The translations under genes and the position numbers were made by a program. From an uncultured Coriobacteriaceae bacterium (GTDB lineage: Bacteria > Actinomycetota > Coriobacteriia > Coriobacteriales > Atopobiaceae): a DNA stretch of 64,000 nucleotides. Positions 17,423 through 25,722 of the stretch are shown in pieces. The notes beneath the pieces were generated by a model that did no database searches, was not told the DNA's origin, and saw only the letters and a list, made by a program, of their open reading frames with translations. The DNA is taken from NCBI GenBank assembly GCA_902777325.1, contig CACYTH010000006.1:62001-126000 (forward strand), given 5' to 3'. Each line of letters opens with the position of its first letter. Position 1 is the first letter of the stretch.

Positions 17423-19024
17423 TTAGCCCCGTCGCCCACCGCGGTGCAGAAGGCCCAGATGCTTGGCCTGATAGGTCATCGTCATCTGCAGCATGGTCTG
17501 GTTTGCCGCATTCGCAAACAGGCCAAACACGATGTCAAAGATCATCGCGTCGAGCAGCGCCTGGTCAGGTATTCCGAGCGTCTTGAACAGCACCACGTAG
17601 GCAAGCAAATTGGCTCCAGGCACCGGGGGCGTCGCCACAAACACCACGACCGCCATGACGACGGCGGCAAGGTACCAGGCGGCGTTGCCCTCCACACCGA
17701 GTGCCTGCGCCGCAAAGAGCGTGAACACGATGGTGCCGATTGCGCTGACTGGCATGTAGAGCACCAGACCCTGGGGAAGTCCGACCTTGACGTAACCCTC
17801 CTCGATACCCAACCCATCGATGCACGACTCTTGTGCCGCAGCAAACGACTCGTCGAGCGAAGCCGTCCTGATGGAGATGCAGAACGGATCCCAGAGCTTT
17901 GCAAAGAGCTCGCCCACCTTCATCCCCACAAGGCGGGACACGAGGATTCCCATGCCCAAGATCACGACAGTCGAGATTGTCAGGGCCAAGACCAGGGGCT
18001 TCCAGAGGGCCAGAAGGAGCCTCGTGCTCCCATCCCAAATCTCAAGGCACAGGAAAATCGCGCAGAAAATGGGCACCAGCCAGCTGACCATGCCTGCAAC
18101 CTGCAAGCCCACCACATTCGCCTGGCGCATGAACTCTGTAATCAAGTCCACCCTGTCGCCAAGGGCGTTGAGGATATGACCAAGGACGAAGGCCAAAAAC
18201 AGCAGCTGAGCGGTGTCGGAGGTCAGGAAGGGTTCGAAGATGTTGGAGGGGACGACACCCAAGAGCTCGTCGAGCACCTCCAAAAAGACCTCTCGCCCAA
18301 TTTCCAGCTGCACATAGCCCAGATGAAACATCGGCCAGGTAAGCACAAGTGCCAAGGCGACGGCGATGATGCTCTCCAAGAAGTAACGCGCGATGACCTG
18401 AATGCTGCTCCCTCCGCGCTCCTCGATGCGCCGGGTGTTGAGCAAGGCCGTCACCACCGTCAAGAAGATGATGGGGCCGGAGATGGCGTTGAGCAGGCGC
18501 GACCACATCCGGTAGAGCGGCATGAGGAGTATGCCCGACACGAACTCCAGCGCCGCATCCGAAATCACCGCATTGCCCACAAAGCCAAAGATGACGCCCA
18601 GCAAGATGGCGATGGAAATACTGATGAGGGGATTCATGCCAGTCTTGGGCAGCTTCATCCTAATGACGTTGCGCTCTGCCTCGCGGCTGTACTGCGGTGC
18701 CGGGCCGATAGCGGTGCAAAGCGAACTCTCCCAGGTGCCGAGCTCCGAATCGACGATGACCAGGGGATTGAATGGCTCGCCGGCAATCTCGATGCGCAGG
18801 CGTGGGCGACCGAAGAAATCCCTGTCGCAGACGGCGGTCACCGGCGTCTGCTCACCGAGGCGGTCACGCGAGCGAAGCAGCAGCTCCTCCATGAGCAGGC
18901 GTGTGCGCATGCGCTGCTTGCGCTCTATGCCACGCTCCGCCAGGGACGTGTCGAGCCACTCCGAGAAGAGGTCGATGTCTCGGCCATCAAGGTGGAGCGT
19001 CTTTGTCTGCGTTCGAATGCGCAT
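17423..19024 (-). CDS. Sodium:dicarboxylate symporter-family transporter with an extra N-terminal HATPase-like domain
   Basis: 533 residues. About the first 125 are soluble: they start MRIRTQTKTLHLDGRDIDLF and include RMRTRLLMEELLLRSRDRL and RLRIEIAGEPFNPL. This resembles the fold start of anti-sigma/histidine-kinase ATPases, though the ATP-binding Asp and Gly boxes are not clear. Residues 130-520 form the DAACS transporter, with about eight helices, and PPVPGANLLAYVVLF and FANAANQTML near the C-terminus. It would import dicarboxylates or amino acids with Na+ or H+. Its end nearly abuts the convergent PPTase gene. The fusion is unusual and could place transport under a cytosolic regulator. 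Confidence 0.8.
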   Translation of the reverse strand: MRIRTQTKTLHLDGRDIDLFSEWLDTSLAERGIERKQRMRTRLLMEELLLRSRDRLGEQTPVTAVCDRDFFGRPRLRIEIAGEPFNPLVIVDSELGTWESSLCTAIGPAPQYSREAERNVIRMKLPKTGMNPLISISIAILLGVIFGFVGNAVISDAALEFVSGILLMPLYRMWSRLLNAISGPIIFLTVVTALLNTRRIEERGGSSIQVIARYFLESIIAVALALVLTWPMFHLGYVQLEIGREVFLEVLDELLGVVPSNIFEPFLTSDTAQLLFLAFVLGHILNALGDRVDLITEFMRQANVVGLQVAGMVSWLVPIFCAIFLCLEIWDGSTRLLLALWKPLVLALTISTVVILGMGILVSRLVGMKVGELFAKLWDPFCISIRTASLDESFAAAQESCIDGLGIEEGYVKVGLPQGLVLYMPVSAIGTIVFTLFAAQALGVEGNAAWYLAAVVMAVVVFVATPPVPGANLLAYVVLFKTLGIPDQALLDAMIFDIVFGLFANAANQTMLQMTMTYQAKHLGLLHRGGRRG

Positions 19025-19060
19025 AAGCCCCCGCAGCGTCAGGGTCGGTACCGCGTTCCA

Positions 19061-19621
19061 TCATAGCGCGTCGGCAAGCAGCGCCTCCACATCTGCGCCA
19101 AGCCCGTCCAGGCCCCATGCCGCCACGTGCTCTATCTGCGGTATGTGCCAGAAGTGCGTGGCAAGCGTGCGCACCTTGCCAAAGGCGTGGTCGTCGGAGA
19201 GGTCTGGCGCGGCACCACCGGCCGTGGACACAAAGGTAAGCCGACGCGCCTTGCAGAGACTCACGTAGGCACCCGTCTCGTCCACGTCAAAGGTCAGGCC
19301 CTGCGTGCAGACGAGCTCGAGGTAGCAGTTGAGCAGCGCCGGCAGGCCGTAGTTCCAGAACGGCGCCGCGATCAGCACCTCGTCTGCCTGCGCAAAGGCC
19401 TTGGCGTAGTCGAACATCGGGTGGTCGTAGTCACCCGCCGCAACGGCCTCGCCATAGGCCGAGATGGTGTTGGGCCCTGCCGCCTCGAGCGGGTCCACGT
19501 CGAGCTCGGCCAGGTGCACGGTGCGCACCTGCCCCTCGTAGGCACGGCGCCCAAGCCACATCTCGGCCAGGCGCTCGGTGCGCGATCCGTCCCTCAGGCA
19601 CGCATTGACAAACAGCAGCAT
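19061..19621 (-). CDS. NAD(P)H-dependent flavin oxidoreductase (flavodoxin-like fold)
   Basis: 186 residues of the AzoR/NQO1 type: MLLFVNACLRDGSRTERLAE at the start binds the FMN phosphate, and IAAPFWNYGLPALLNCYLE is the central signature, followed by FVSTAGGAAP. It would reduce quinones, azo compounds or flavins. The ATG at 19621 has GAGGA upstream. It lies 23 bp downstream of the GNAT gene in the same direction, so the two are cotranscribed. Confidence 0.82.
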   Translation of the reverse strand: MLLFVNACLRDGSRTERLAEMWLGRRAYEGQVRTVHLAELDVDPLEAAGPNTISAYGEAVAAGDYDHPMFDYAKAFAQADEVLIAAPFWNYGLPALLNCYLELVCTQGLTFDVDETGAYVSLCKARRLTFVSTAGGAAPDLSDDHAFGKVRTLATHFWHIPQIEHVAAWGLDGLGADVEALLADAL

Positions 19622-19644
19622 GGTCCTCTCCTCGTCTCTTGTCG

Positions 19645-20118
19645 TCAGAGCCACATGCGCATAGCGCGATGCCTCTCGTGTGCGTTGCGGAAGCCCAGCG
19701 AGCGGTAGAGGGGATAGCCGTCCTCGGTCGCGTTGAGCTCGAGCAGATCGAGGTGGCGCAGGCGCGCGTCCTCGATCAGGGCATCCATCACCTTGCTGGC
19801 AAGGCCCCTGCGACGGAACTCCGGCACGGTGTACACGTTGAAGAGCGTGCCCGTGCGCCCGTGGGGGAAGCGCGGGCTGGGAGGCTTCTCGATGAGCAGG
19901 AGCCAGGCGCAGCTCACGATACCCGCCTCGTCGTCGCGCGCGACAAACACCATGAGGCCCGTGCCCAGGTGCCAGCGCAGGTACGGGTCGATCTCGGCAA
20001 GGAGCATCTCCTGCTGCTCGTCCGTGAGCTCGCCGAAGTCCTCCTTGAGGTAGTCCATGCGCAGCTGCTCGAGCGCCCTGATGTCGGCTACGCTCGCCTG
20101 TCCGATGCTAAGAGCCAT
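19645..20118 (-). CDS. GNAT-family N-acetyltransferase
   Basis: 157 residues. The acetyl-CoA site is the NVYTVPEFRRRGLASKVMDA block (RRRGLA), preceded by a beta-strand with ARDDEAGIVSCAWL. LYRSLGF at the C-terminus is also typical. The substrate cannot be told from sequence. The ATG at 20118 has GGGAG upstream. First gene of a two-gene unit with the flavin oxidoreductase. Confidence 0.85.
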   Translation of the reverse strand: MALSIGQASVADIRALEQLRMDYLKEDFGELTDEQQEMLLAEIDPYLRWHLGTGLMVFVARDDEAGIVSCAWLLLIEKPPSPRFPHGRTGTLFNVYTVPEFRRRGLASKVMDALIEDARLRHLDLLELNATEDGYPLYRSLGFRNAHERHRAMRMWL

Positions 20119-20364
20119 GTGTCCCACTCCCTCATGCGCCTCGCGGGCACCATCCCGCGCGCGCCCTATGTGGTCCGCTGAGCAAAGCACCTCTCATTAT
20201 GCCCGACGGGGACCGGTTGGAGCCCCGCTTGAAACCCGCTTGACTCCCTACGTCCATATGTGTGCACGAGCACAGCCTATGCAGACTCCATCGACTCTGG
20301 TGCAAGCCACGGGTCCGTCGCGTATCATCAATGCCAAACCGACACGTCAGGGAGAGGACCCAAC

Positions 20365-20835
20365 ATGGCAATGCACAAGCTGGCCATCGGCAACGACCAC
20401 ACCGCCGTCGAGCTCAAGAACGAGATCAAGGCCTACCTCGAGGAGAAGGGCTACGAGGTCGTCAACGTGGGCACCGACAGCCCCGAGCGCTTCAACTACC
20501 CCATCAGCGGCTACAAGGTGGCCAAGCTCGTCCAGGCCGGCGAGGTCGACGGCGGCATCCTCATCTGCGGCACCGGCGTGGGCATCAGCCTGGCGGCCAA
20601 CAAGGTCGAGGGCATCCGTGCCGTCGTGTGCTCTGAGCCCTACTCCGCGCGCCTCTCGCGCATGCACAACAACACCAACATCGTCGCCTTCGGCGCGCGC
20701 GTCATCGGTCCCGAGACCGCCAAGGACATCGTGGACGCCTGGCTCGGTGCCGAGTACGAGGGCGGCCGTCACGACGCCCGCGTGGCGATGCTCACCGAGA
20801 TCGAGCAGACCCAGTCCCTGGCAGCCGCAGAGTAG
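20365..20835 (+). CDS. rpiB: Ribose-5-phosphate isomerase B (RpiB/LacA/LacB family)
   Basis: 156 residues, the family's normal length. Substrate-binding residues are in AIGNDHTA, near the start, and ICGTGVGISLAANK, containing the catalytic region where RpiB has Cys (LICGTGVG). RMHNNTNIVAFGARV follows. It interconverts ribose 5-phosphate and ribulose 5-phosphate in the pentose phosphate pathway. The N-terminal GNDHTA replaces the common ASDHAG, so another sugar phosphate is possible. ATG chosen by GGGAGAGGA. Confidence 0.85.
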   Translation: MAMHKLAIGNDHTAVELKNEIKAYLEEKGYEVVNVGTDSPERFNYPISGYKVAKLVQAGEVDGGILICGTGVGISLAANKVEGIRAVVCSEPYSARLSRMHNNTNIVAFGARVIGPETAKDIVDAWLGAEYEGGRHDARVAMLTEIEQTQSLAAAE

Positions 20836-20843
20836 CCAACGCC

Positions 20844-21717
20844 ATGGCCGACAAGCGCCTCGACCAGCCCAATCCCCACGAGGATGCGGGAGACGCCTCC
20901 CCCGCTGACGCGCGCCCCGACCTTCTTGCGCAGACCTTCACGGCAACCCGCGACGCCCTGAGCGGCGCCGCGGGTTGCCTACCGGGAGACCTTCGAGGAC
21001 ATCCAGGCGATGCTGCCCACCTTTGACGAGCTCGTGGCGCAGGCGGTGCGTCTGCCGGGAACGGCCGTCAACCGCACGGCGTATCTCACCGAGGCACTCG
21101 GCAAGAAGCACGCGCGCAGGGTGAGGGACGCCATCGACACGACCCCTGCCCAGGCAGGCCTCGCCCCGCGCGACATCGACAAGATCGCCAAGCGCTCCAT
21201 CGGCCGAGACGCGCGTCGCACCACCGCCCTCTCCATTGCCGCCGGCATACCCGGCGGCATGGCCGCGGCCGCGACCATCCCCGCAGACCTCGCGCAGTTC
21301 TACGGCTACCTCATCCGCTGCATCCAGAAGCTCACCTACCTCTACGGCTGGCGCGACCTCATCCGCATAAGCGGCGGCCAGGCAGATGCCGCAAGCGGGT
21401 CCGCACTGGTCATCATGCTTGGCGTGATGGCGGGAGACGCACAGGCAGATGCGGTGCTCGCCCGGCTCGCCAGGCTGAGGTCAGGCGGTGCCAACGATGC
21501 CGCCCTGCGCATGGCACTCGAGGCAAAGGCCCTCTCGCGCGAGGTCGCCCAGATCTCCGACACGCTCACCAGGCGCCTGGCACAGCGCCTGGGCGGACAG
21601 GTGGTGGGCAAGGCCATGCCCATAGTCGGCGCCGTGATCTCGGGCACCATCAGCAACGCGGACTTCTATGCGATGGCCAGGCGCCTGCAGAAGCAGCTCA
21701 GGTCCCTGGGCTGCTGA
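20844..21717 (+). pseudogene. EcsC-like hypothetical protein with a frameshift
   Basis: Translation from the ATG at 20844 (8 bp after rpiB) gives MADKRLDQPNPHEDAGD and reaches ALSGAAG, then leaves frame near 20965-20975 in the run GGCGCCGCGGG. The next frame continues with RVAYRETFEDIQAMLPTFDE and runs openly to 21717. That part holds IAAGIPGGMAAAATIPADLA and YGYLIRCIQKLTYLYGW, resembling EcsC-family proteins. Together the two parts would make about 290 residues. Either the gene is broken, the sequence has an indel error in GC-rich DNA, or the 235-residue part is made from the ATG at 21010. Probably cotranscribed with rpiB. Confidence 0.6.
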
Positions 21718-21799
21718 GCGCAAATGGCCCTCGGAGGCCACGTTAAGGGTCAGTTACCAGGACTCGCGCAACTCTGGACCTTCCCGTACACTCTCCCCA

Positions 21800-22091
21800 A
21801 CCGAAGAGCACCACCAAACCTGAGAAGCGGAAGTAAAACCTGCAGAGGCGCCTACAGAGAGCACGGGCAGCTGAGATCCGAGCGGTAGCTGGCAGGCATA
21901 ATGGACCCGCTGAGGGCGCGAAGAAGCGCAGATGCGTGGAAGTCGCGACGGGAGCTCCCGTCACAGGGCAGGAAGATGTTGGTCTTCCAACGAGAGAGCT
22001 GGCCGTATGCCAGCTAATCGAGGTGGCACCGCAGGCGTATGCTATCACGCTTGTCCTCGAGACCCCCATAGGTCGAGGACGGGCGTTTTTT
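21800..22091 (+). promoter_or_regulatory. T-box riboswitch, tryptophan specific
   Basis: Leader of trpB2. AGCGG (21826-21830) pairs with CCGCT (21907-21911) and encloses a specifier loop with AAGTAA on one side and ATAATGGAC on the other, giving a UGG (Trp) specifier at 21902-21904. AGAGAG (near 21856) and GCTGAGA follow the stem I apical pattern. The T-box AGGTGGCACCGC is at 22021-22032. The terminator stem GTCCTCGA/TCGAGGAC (22053-22080) ends in a T run. Uncharged tRNA-Trp would turn the gene on. Confidence 0.9.
22053..22091 (+). terminator. Terminator arm of the Trp T-box
   Basis: GTCCTCGA (22053-22060) pairs with TCGAGGAC (22073-22080) and is followed by GGGCGTTTTTT. Confidence 0.85.
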
Positions 22092-22134
22092 GTTGGCCGT
22101 CCTCAATGCGCAAACGCGCAGAAAGGAGGCCATC

Positions 22135-23544
22135 ATGGCCAAGCAGGACCCGTACCGCGTCTACCTGTCCGAGGACCAGATTCCCACCCAGTACTACAAC
22201 CTCCGTGCCGACATGCCCACAAAGCCCGAGCCCATGCGCCTGCCCAACGGGGTCGTGGCGGAGTTCGCCCACATCGCGCCGGTCTTTGCCGACGAGCTCG
22301 TGCGTCAGGAGCTCGACGACGAAACGCCCTACATCGACATCCCCGAGGGCATCCGCGAGATGTACAAGATCTACCGGCCCAGCCCGCTCTGCCGCGCCTA
22401 CAGCCTGGAGCAGGCGCTCGGCACCCCCGCCAAGATCTACTACAAGTTCGAGGGCAACAACACCAGCGGCTCCCACAAGCTCAACTCCGCGCTCGCGCAG
22501 GCCTACTACGCCCACGAGCAGGGTCTCACCACCATCACCACCGAGACCGGTGCCGGCCAGTGGGGCACCGCCCTGTCCGAGGCCGCGGCCCGCTTTGGCC
22601 TCGACTGCGATGTCTTCATGGTGCGCACCAGCTACGAGCAGAAACCCTTCCGTCGCTCCGTGATGCAGACCTTCGGCGCGCACGTGACGCCCTCCCCCTC
22701 GCAGGAGACCGAAATCGGTCGCAAGATGTACGCCGACGAGGCCAACCGCTCTGGATCGCTCGGCACCGCCATCTCCGAGGCCGTCGAGCGCGCGCTGCAC
22801 GTGCCCGAGAACCGCGGCCGCTACCAGCTGGGATCGGTGCTCAACCAGGTGCTGCTGCACCAGTCCATCATCGGTCTGGAGAGCTACGCGGCGCTGCAGG
22901 AGCTGGGCGAGTATCCCGACGTGGTGATCGGCTGCGCCGGCGGCGGCTCCAACCTGGGTGGCCTCATCGCCCCCTTCATGCGCGACAAGATCCTGGGCAC
23001 CCACCCCGACACGCGCTTTGTCGCCGTCGAGCCCAAGAGCTGCCCGTCGCTCACCCGCGGACGCTTTGCCTACGACTTTGCCGACACCGGCCAGACCTGC
23101 CCGCTCGCCAAGATGTACACCCTGGGCAACGGCTTCATTCCCAGCCCGGACCACGCGGGCGGCCTGCGCTACCACGGCATGAGCCCCATCATCTCCCAGC
23201 TCAAGCATGACGGCTACCTTGACGCCGTGGCCGTGGCGCAGACCGAGGTCTTTGCCGCCGCCGAGCAGTTTGCCAAGCTCGAGACCATCCTGCCCGCACC
23301 CGAGAGCGCCCACGCCATCCGCGTGGCCATCGACGAGGCCCTCAAGTGCCGGGAGACCGGCGAGGAGAAGGTCATCCTCTTTGGCCTGACGGGCACTGGC
23401 TACTTTGACCTGACCGCCTATGAGGCCTTCAACAACGGCACCATGGTTGACCACGTTCCCACCGACGAGGAGCTTGAGGCCGGCTTTGCCACCATCCCCG
23501 CCGTGCCGGGCATCCAGGCTGAGGGTGGCCTGCCGCTGGCATAG
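22135..23544 (+). CDS. trpB: Tryptophan synthase beta chain, TrpB2 type
   Basis: 469 residues, longer than classical TrpB (about 400) and with the extended N-terminus of the TrpB2 class. The PLP lysine is Lys115 in NTSGSHKLNSA, followed by TETGAGQWGTALSEAAARFG; the phosphate-binding loop is GCAGGGSNLGG. It condenses indole and serine to tryptophan. GAAAGGAGG precedes the ATG. It follows a Trp T-box, so it is induced when tryptophan is short. No trpA or other trp gene is nearby, so it probably salvages free indole, as proposed for other stand-alone TrpB2 enzymes. Confidence 0.9.
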   Translation: MAKQDPYRVYLSEDQIPTQYYNLRADMPTKPEPMRLPNGVVAEFAHIAPVFADELVRQELDDETPYIDIPEGIREMYKIYRPSPLCRAYSLEQALGTPAKIYYKFEGNNTSGSHKLNSALAQAYYAHEQGLTTITTETGAGQWGTALSEAAARFGLDCDVFMVRTSYEQKPFRRSVMQTFGAHVTPSPSQETEIGRKMYADEANRSGSLGTAISEAVERALHVPENRGRYQLGSVLNQVLLHQSIIGLESYAALQELGEYPDVVIGCAGGGSNLGGLIAPFMRDKILGTHPDTRFVAVEPKSCPSLTRGRFAYDFADTGQTCPLAKMYTLGNGFIPSPDHAGGLRYHGMSPIISQLKHDGYLDAVAVAQTEVFAAAEQFAKLETILPAPESAHAIRVAIDEALKCRETGEEKVILFGLTGTGYFDLTAYEAFNNGTMVDHVPTDEELEAGFATIPAVPGIQAEGGLPLA

Positions 23545-23561
23545 GGGCCAAGAACGCAAGA

Positions 23562-23597
23562 CGCGGGACGCACGTGAGTCTTCACGTGCGTCCCGCG
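23562..23597. terminator. Bidirectional terminator
   Basis: A perfect 16-bp stem (23562-23577 with 23582-23597) and 4-nt loop lie between the convergent trpB2 and permease genes. Confidence 0.85.
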
Positions 23598-23623
23598 CCA
23601 TTGGCACCAGGCTTTCTCGCTGG

Positions 23624-24439
23624 CTAGCCCTCGTCCACAAACGAGAGCGCGACGATGGAGAGGATCGCGTAGATCACCGCGAACCCCAGCAGCGTGAGCC
23701 AGAGAATCACGAGGTTGTGAGGGTTGGAAGCCTGCTCGGGGAGCGCCTCCACGTAGCCGCCCGCCACCTCGAGCATGTGGTTCAGGTGCGCGGTCGAGCA
23801 GATGGCGTCAAGGCCCCACCGGCTGATCGTGAGCGCCGAGATGAGCTTGGGGATGCCCGACAGCTCGAAGATGGACCCCGACATGACCAGCTGCACGATG
23901 AGGGCAAAGGGCATGACCGTCATGGCCGTGTTCTCGGAGCGCACCACCGACGAGATGAGCAGCCCCAGCGCATCAGACGAGAAGATGATGAGGAAGAAGG
24001 TCACCAGCACCTCGATGGTGGGCGGCAGGATCACGCCCCTCTCGATGAAGTGGCCAAGGCACATGACCCGCACGATGAGCGTGACCACCACGGCCTCCAC
24101 CACACAGAGGAGCGCCTCGTAGAGCCAGTGGGCAATGACGTAGGACCCCATGTTGAGGCCCGTGCGATGCTCGCGGCGCACGATGTCGCGCTCGCGGCAG
24201 ATGGTGCGGATCGAGTTGAAGATGCCGATCCAGATGCAGGCGCAGACCAGGGCGAAGTCACCGTTCTTGGTGGCGTAGTAGCCGACGAAGGTGTCCTCCC
24301 CCATCACCATGCCGATCAGCACGGTAATCAGCGCCACCGACAGGAAGGTCCTCCAGCCGTGGTCGTTGACAAAGGCGCGCAGGCAGCGCTCAAAGCACAC
24401 GCGCGTCTGGCGGAGCGGTCCCGCTTGCGTCATCTCCAT
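23624..24439 (-). CDS. ABC-2 type transporter permease (ABCG-like)
   Basis: 271 residues with six predicted membrane segments. SVALITVLIGMVMG is near the N-terminus, and the large hydrophobic stretches FFLIIFSSDALGLLISSVV and IVALSFVDEG close the chain. ERDIVRREHRTGLNMGSYVIA is the intracellular coupling region typical of the ABC2 membrane class. It overlaps the end of the FHA-ABC ATPase gene by 10 bp. The ATG at 24439 has GGAGG upstream. The pair would export, or move across the membrane, an unknown compound. Confidence 0.85.
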   Translation of the reverse strand: MEMTQAGPLRQTRVCFERCLRAFVNDHGWRTFLSVALITVLIGMVMGEDTFVGYYATKNGDFALVCACIWIGIFNSIRTICRERDIVRREHRTGLNMGSYVIAHWLYEALLCVVEAVVVTLIVRVMCLGHFIERGVILPPTIEVLVTFFLIIFSSDALGLLISSVVRSENTAMTVMPFALIVQLVMSGSIFELSGIPKLISALTISRWGLDAICSTAHLNHMLEVAGGYVEALPEQASNPHNLVILWLTLLGFAVIYAILSIVALSFVDEG

Positions 24440-25722
24440 TGGTGTCCCGCCTCCCACTTGTCGAGAAACTCGTCGGCTCGGCCATCGCCGCCCTCGTCCG
24501 CACGGTTGATGCGCCGCACGATCGTCTCAAGCGAGTCGGCCCCAAAGAATGCCTTGGCCTGGTCGACGGGGCCGCAGAACAGCAGGTGGCCCGCACCGTC
24601 GCGGTCGGCCTTGGCCAGCACGATCACCTTGTCAAAGAGGTCTGCCGCGCGGTCTGGCCCATGCGTGATGACCATCACGATCTTGCCCAGCTCCGAGATC
24701 TGGGAGAGGTTCTCCATGAGCGAGCGGGCCATGACGCCGTCGAGGCCGGAGTCGGGCTCGTCCAAGAAGAAGAGCGCCGGATCGCCCACCAGCTCAACCG
24801 CAATGGAGAGGCGCTTGCGCTGGCCGCCCGAGAGGCGCCCGACCAGCGTGTCGCCCTCGCGCCTGAGGCCGAGCATCTCCGCCGCCCATGCGGCGCGCTC
24901 CGCGCAGTCGCGCGCGGGCGTGCCCGCTGGCATGCGCAGCTGCGCCGCAGCCTCCAGGGTGTCGCGCACGGTGTCGTTGCCACGCACGAGGTCCTGCTGC
25001 GGGACGTACCCGATCCGGCTCTTGATGCGCTCGTACTGGGCATAGACGTCCATGTCACCCAGCGTGATGGTGCCCTCGGCCTTGTCGTTGCCCATGACCG
25101 CATTGAGGAAGGTCGACTTGCCGGCACCGGAGCCGCCGAGAATCAGCACGAACTCGCCCGGCTCCACACGCAGGTGCACGTCCGCGAGGATCGTCTTTCT
25201 CCCGTGCCTGCTCCCCACGCTCTTCTCGACGATGTCAATGAGCAGCGGCTCGCCGCCCACCGCGTCACGCGGCTCTCCGCCCTCGCACTGCGTCATCTGC
25301 TGCCCAGTCGCAGACGTCGTGCCACCGGTCTCGTCTGGCCTGAAGGCGAGCACCAGGCGGAACGCGACCTCGTCTGGCGCAGTCCTGGGCGCAAAGGAGA
25401 GCGCGCCTCCTGGTGCGAGCGCCACGGGCCCCTCAACCGCAGCCCCGTCCAGCCAGGTGCCGTTGGTGCTCCCTAGGTCGCGATAGGTCACACGGCCCCC
25501 GGTCACCTCGACCTCGCCATGGCGGGCAGACACGACGGCCGAGGGAAGCTCGATGTCGCAGCCCGAACCCATGCGCCCGATGGTCTTGGTCCCCTCGAGC
25601 TCCCAGGTGCCGGCCGGTCCCGTGGCAAAGAAGCCGTGGAGCACGGGCGTGCCCGCCTGGTCCGCCTCGCGCCTCGCGCGCTCGCACGCCTGCATGCAGT
25701 CAGTCCACTCAGGCATCGGCAT
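24430..25722 (-). CDS. FHA-domain ABC transporter ATP-binding protein
   Basis: 430 residues. An FHA domain covers about residues 42-115: GRMGSGCDIELP, SARHGEV and RDLGSTNGTWLDG are the phosphothreonine-site blocks. An ABCG-type ATPase follows with Walker A GGSGAGKST (196-204), VPQQDLVRGNDTVRDTL, signature LSGGQRKRLS, Walker B ALFFLDEPDSGLD and the H-loop ITHGPD. It starts 14 bp inside the end of the kinase gene, so kinase, ATPase and permease form an overlapping three-gene operon. The inference is that threonine phosphorylation by the kinase docks on the FHA domain and gates the transporter. Confidence 0.9.
   Translation of the reverse strand: MPMPEWTDCMQACERARREADQAGTPVLHGFFATGPAGTWELEGTKTIGRMGSGCDIELPSAVVSARHGEVEVTGGRVTYRDLGSTNGTWLDGAAVEGPVALAPGGALSFAPRTAPDEVAFRLVLAFRPDETGGTTSATGQQMTQCEGGEPRDAVGGEPLLIDIVEKSVGSRHGRKTILADVHLRVEPGEFVLILGGSGAGKSTFLNAVMGNDKAEGTITLGDMDVYAQYERIKSRIGYVPQQDLVRGNDTVRDTLEAAAQLRMPAGTPARDCAERAAWAAEMLGLRREGDTLVGRLSGGQRKRLSIAVELVGDPALFFLDEPDSGLDGVMARSLMENLSQISELGKIVMVITHGPDRAADLFDKVIVLAKADRDGAGHLLFCGPVDQAKAFFGADSLETIVRRINRADEGGDGRADEFLDKWEAGHQWR

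Noticed and set aside
22045..23640. A 531-codon open frame antisense to trpB2
   Set aside because: Runs through the T-box and terminator on the wrong strand and has no recognisable domain.
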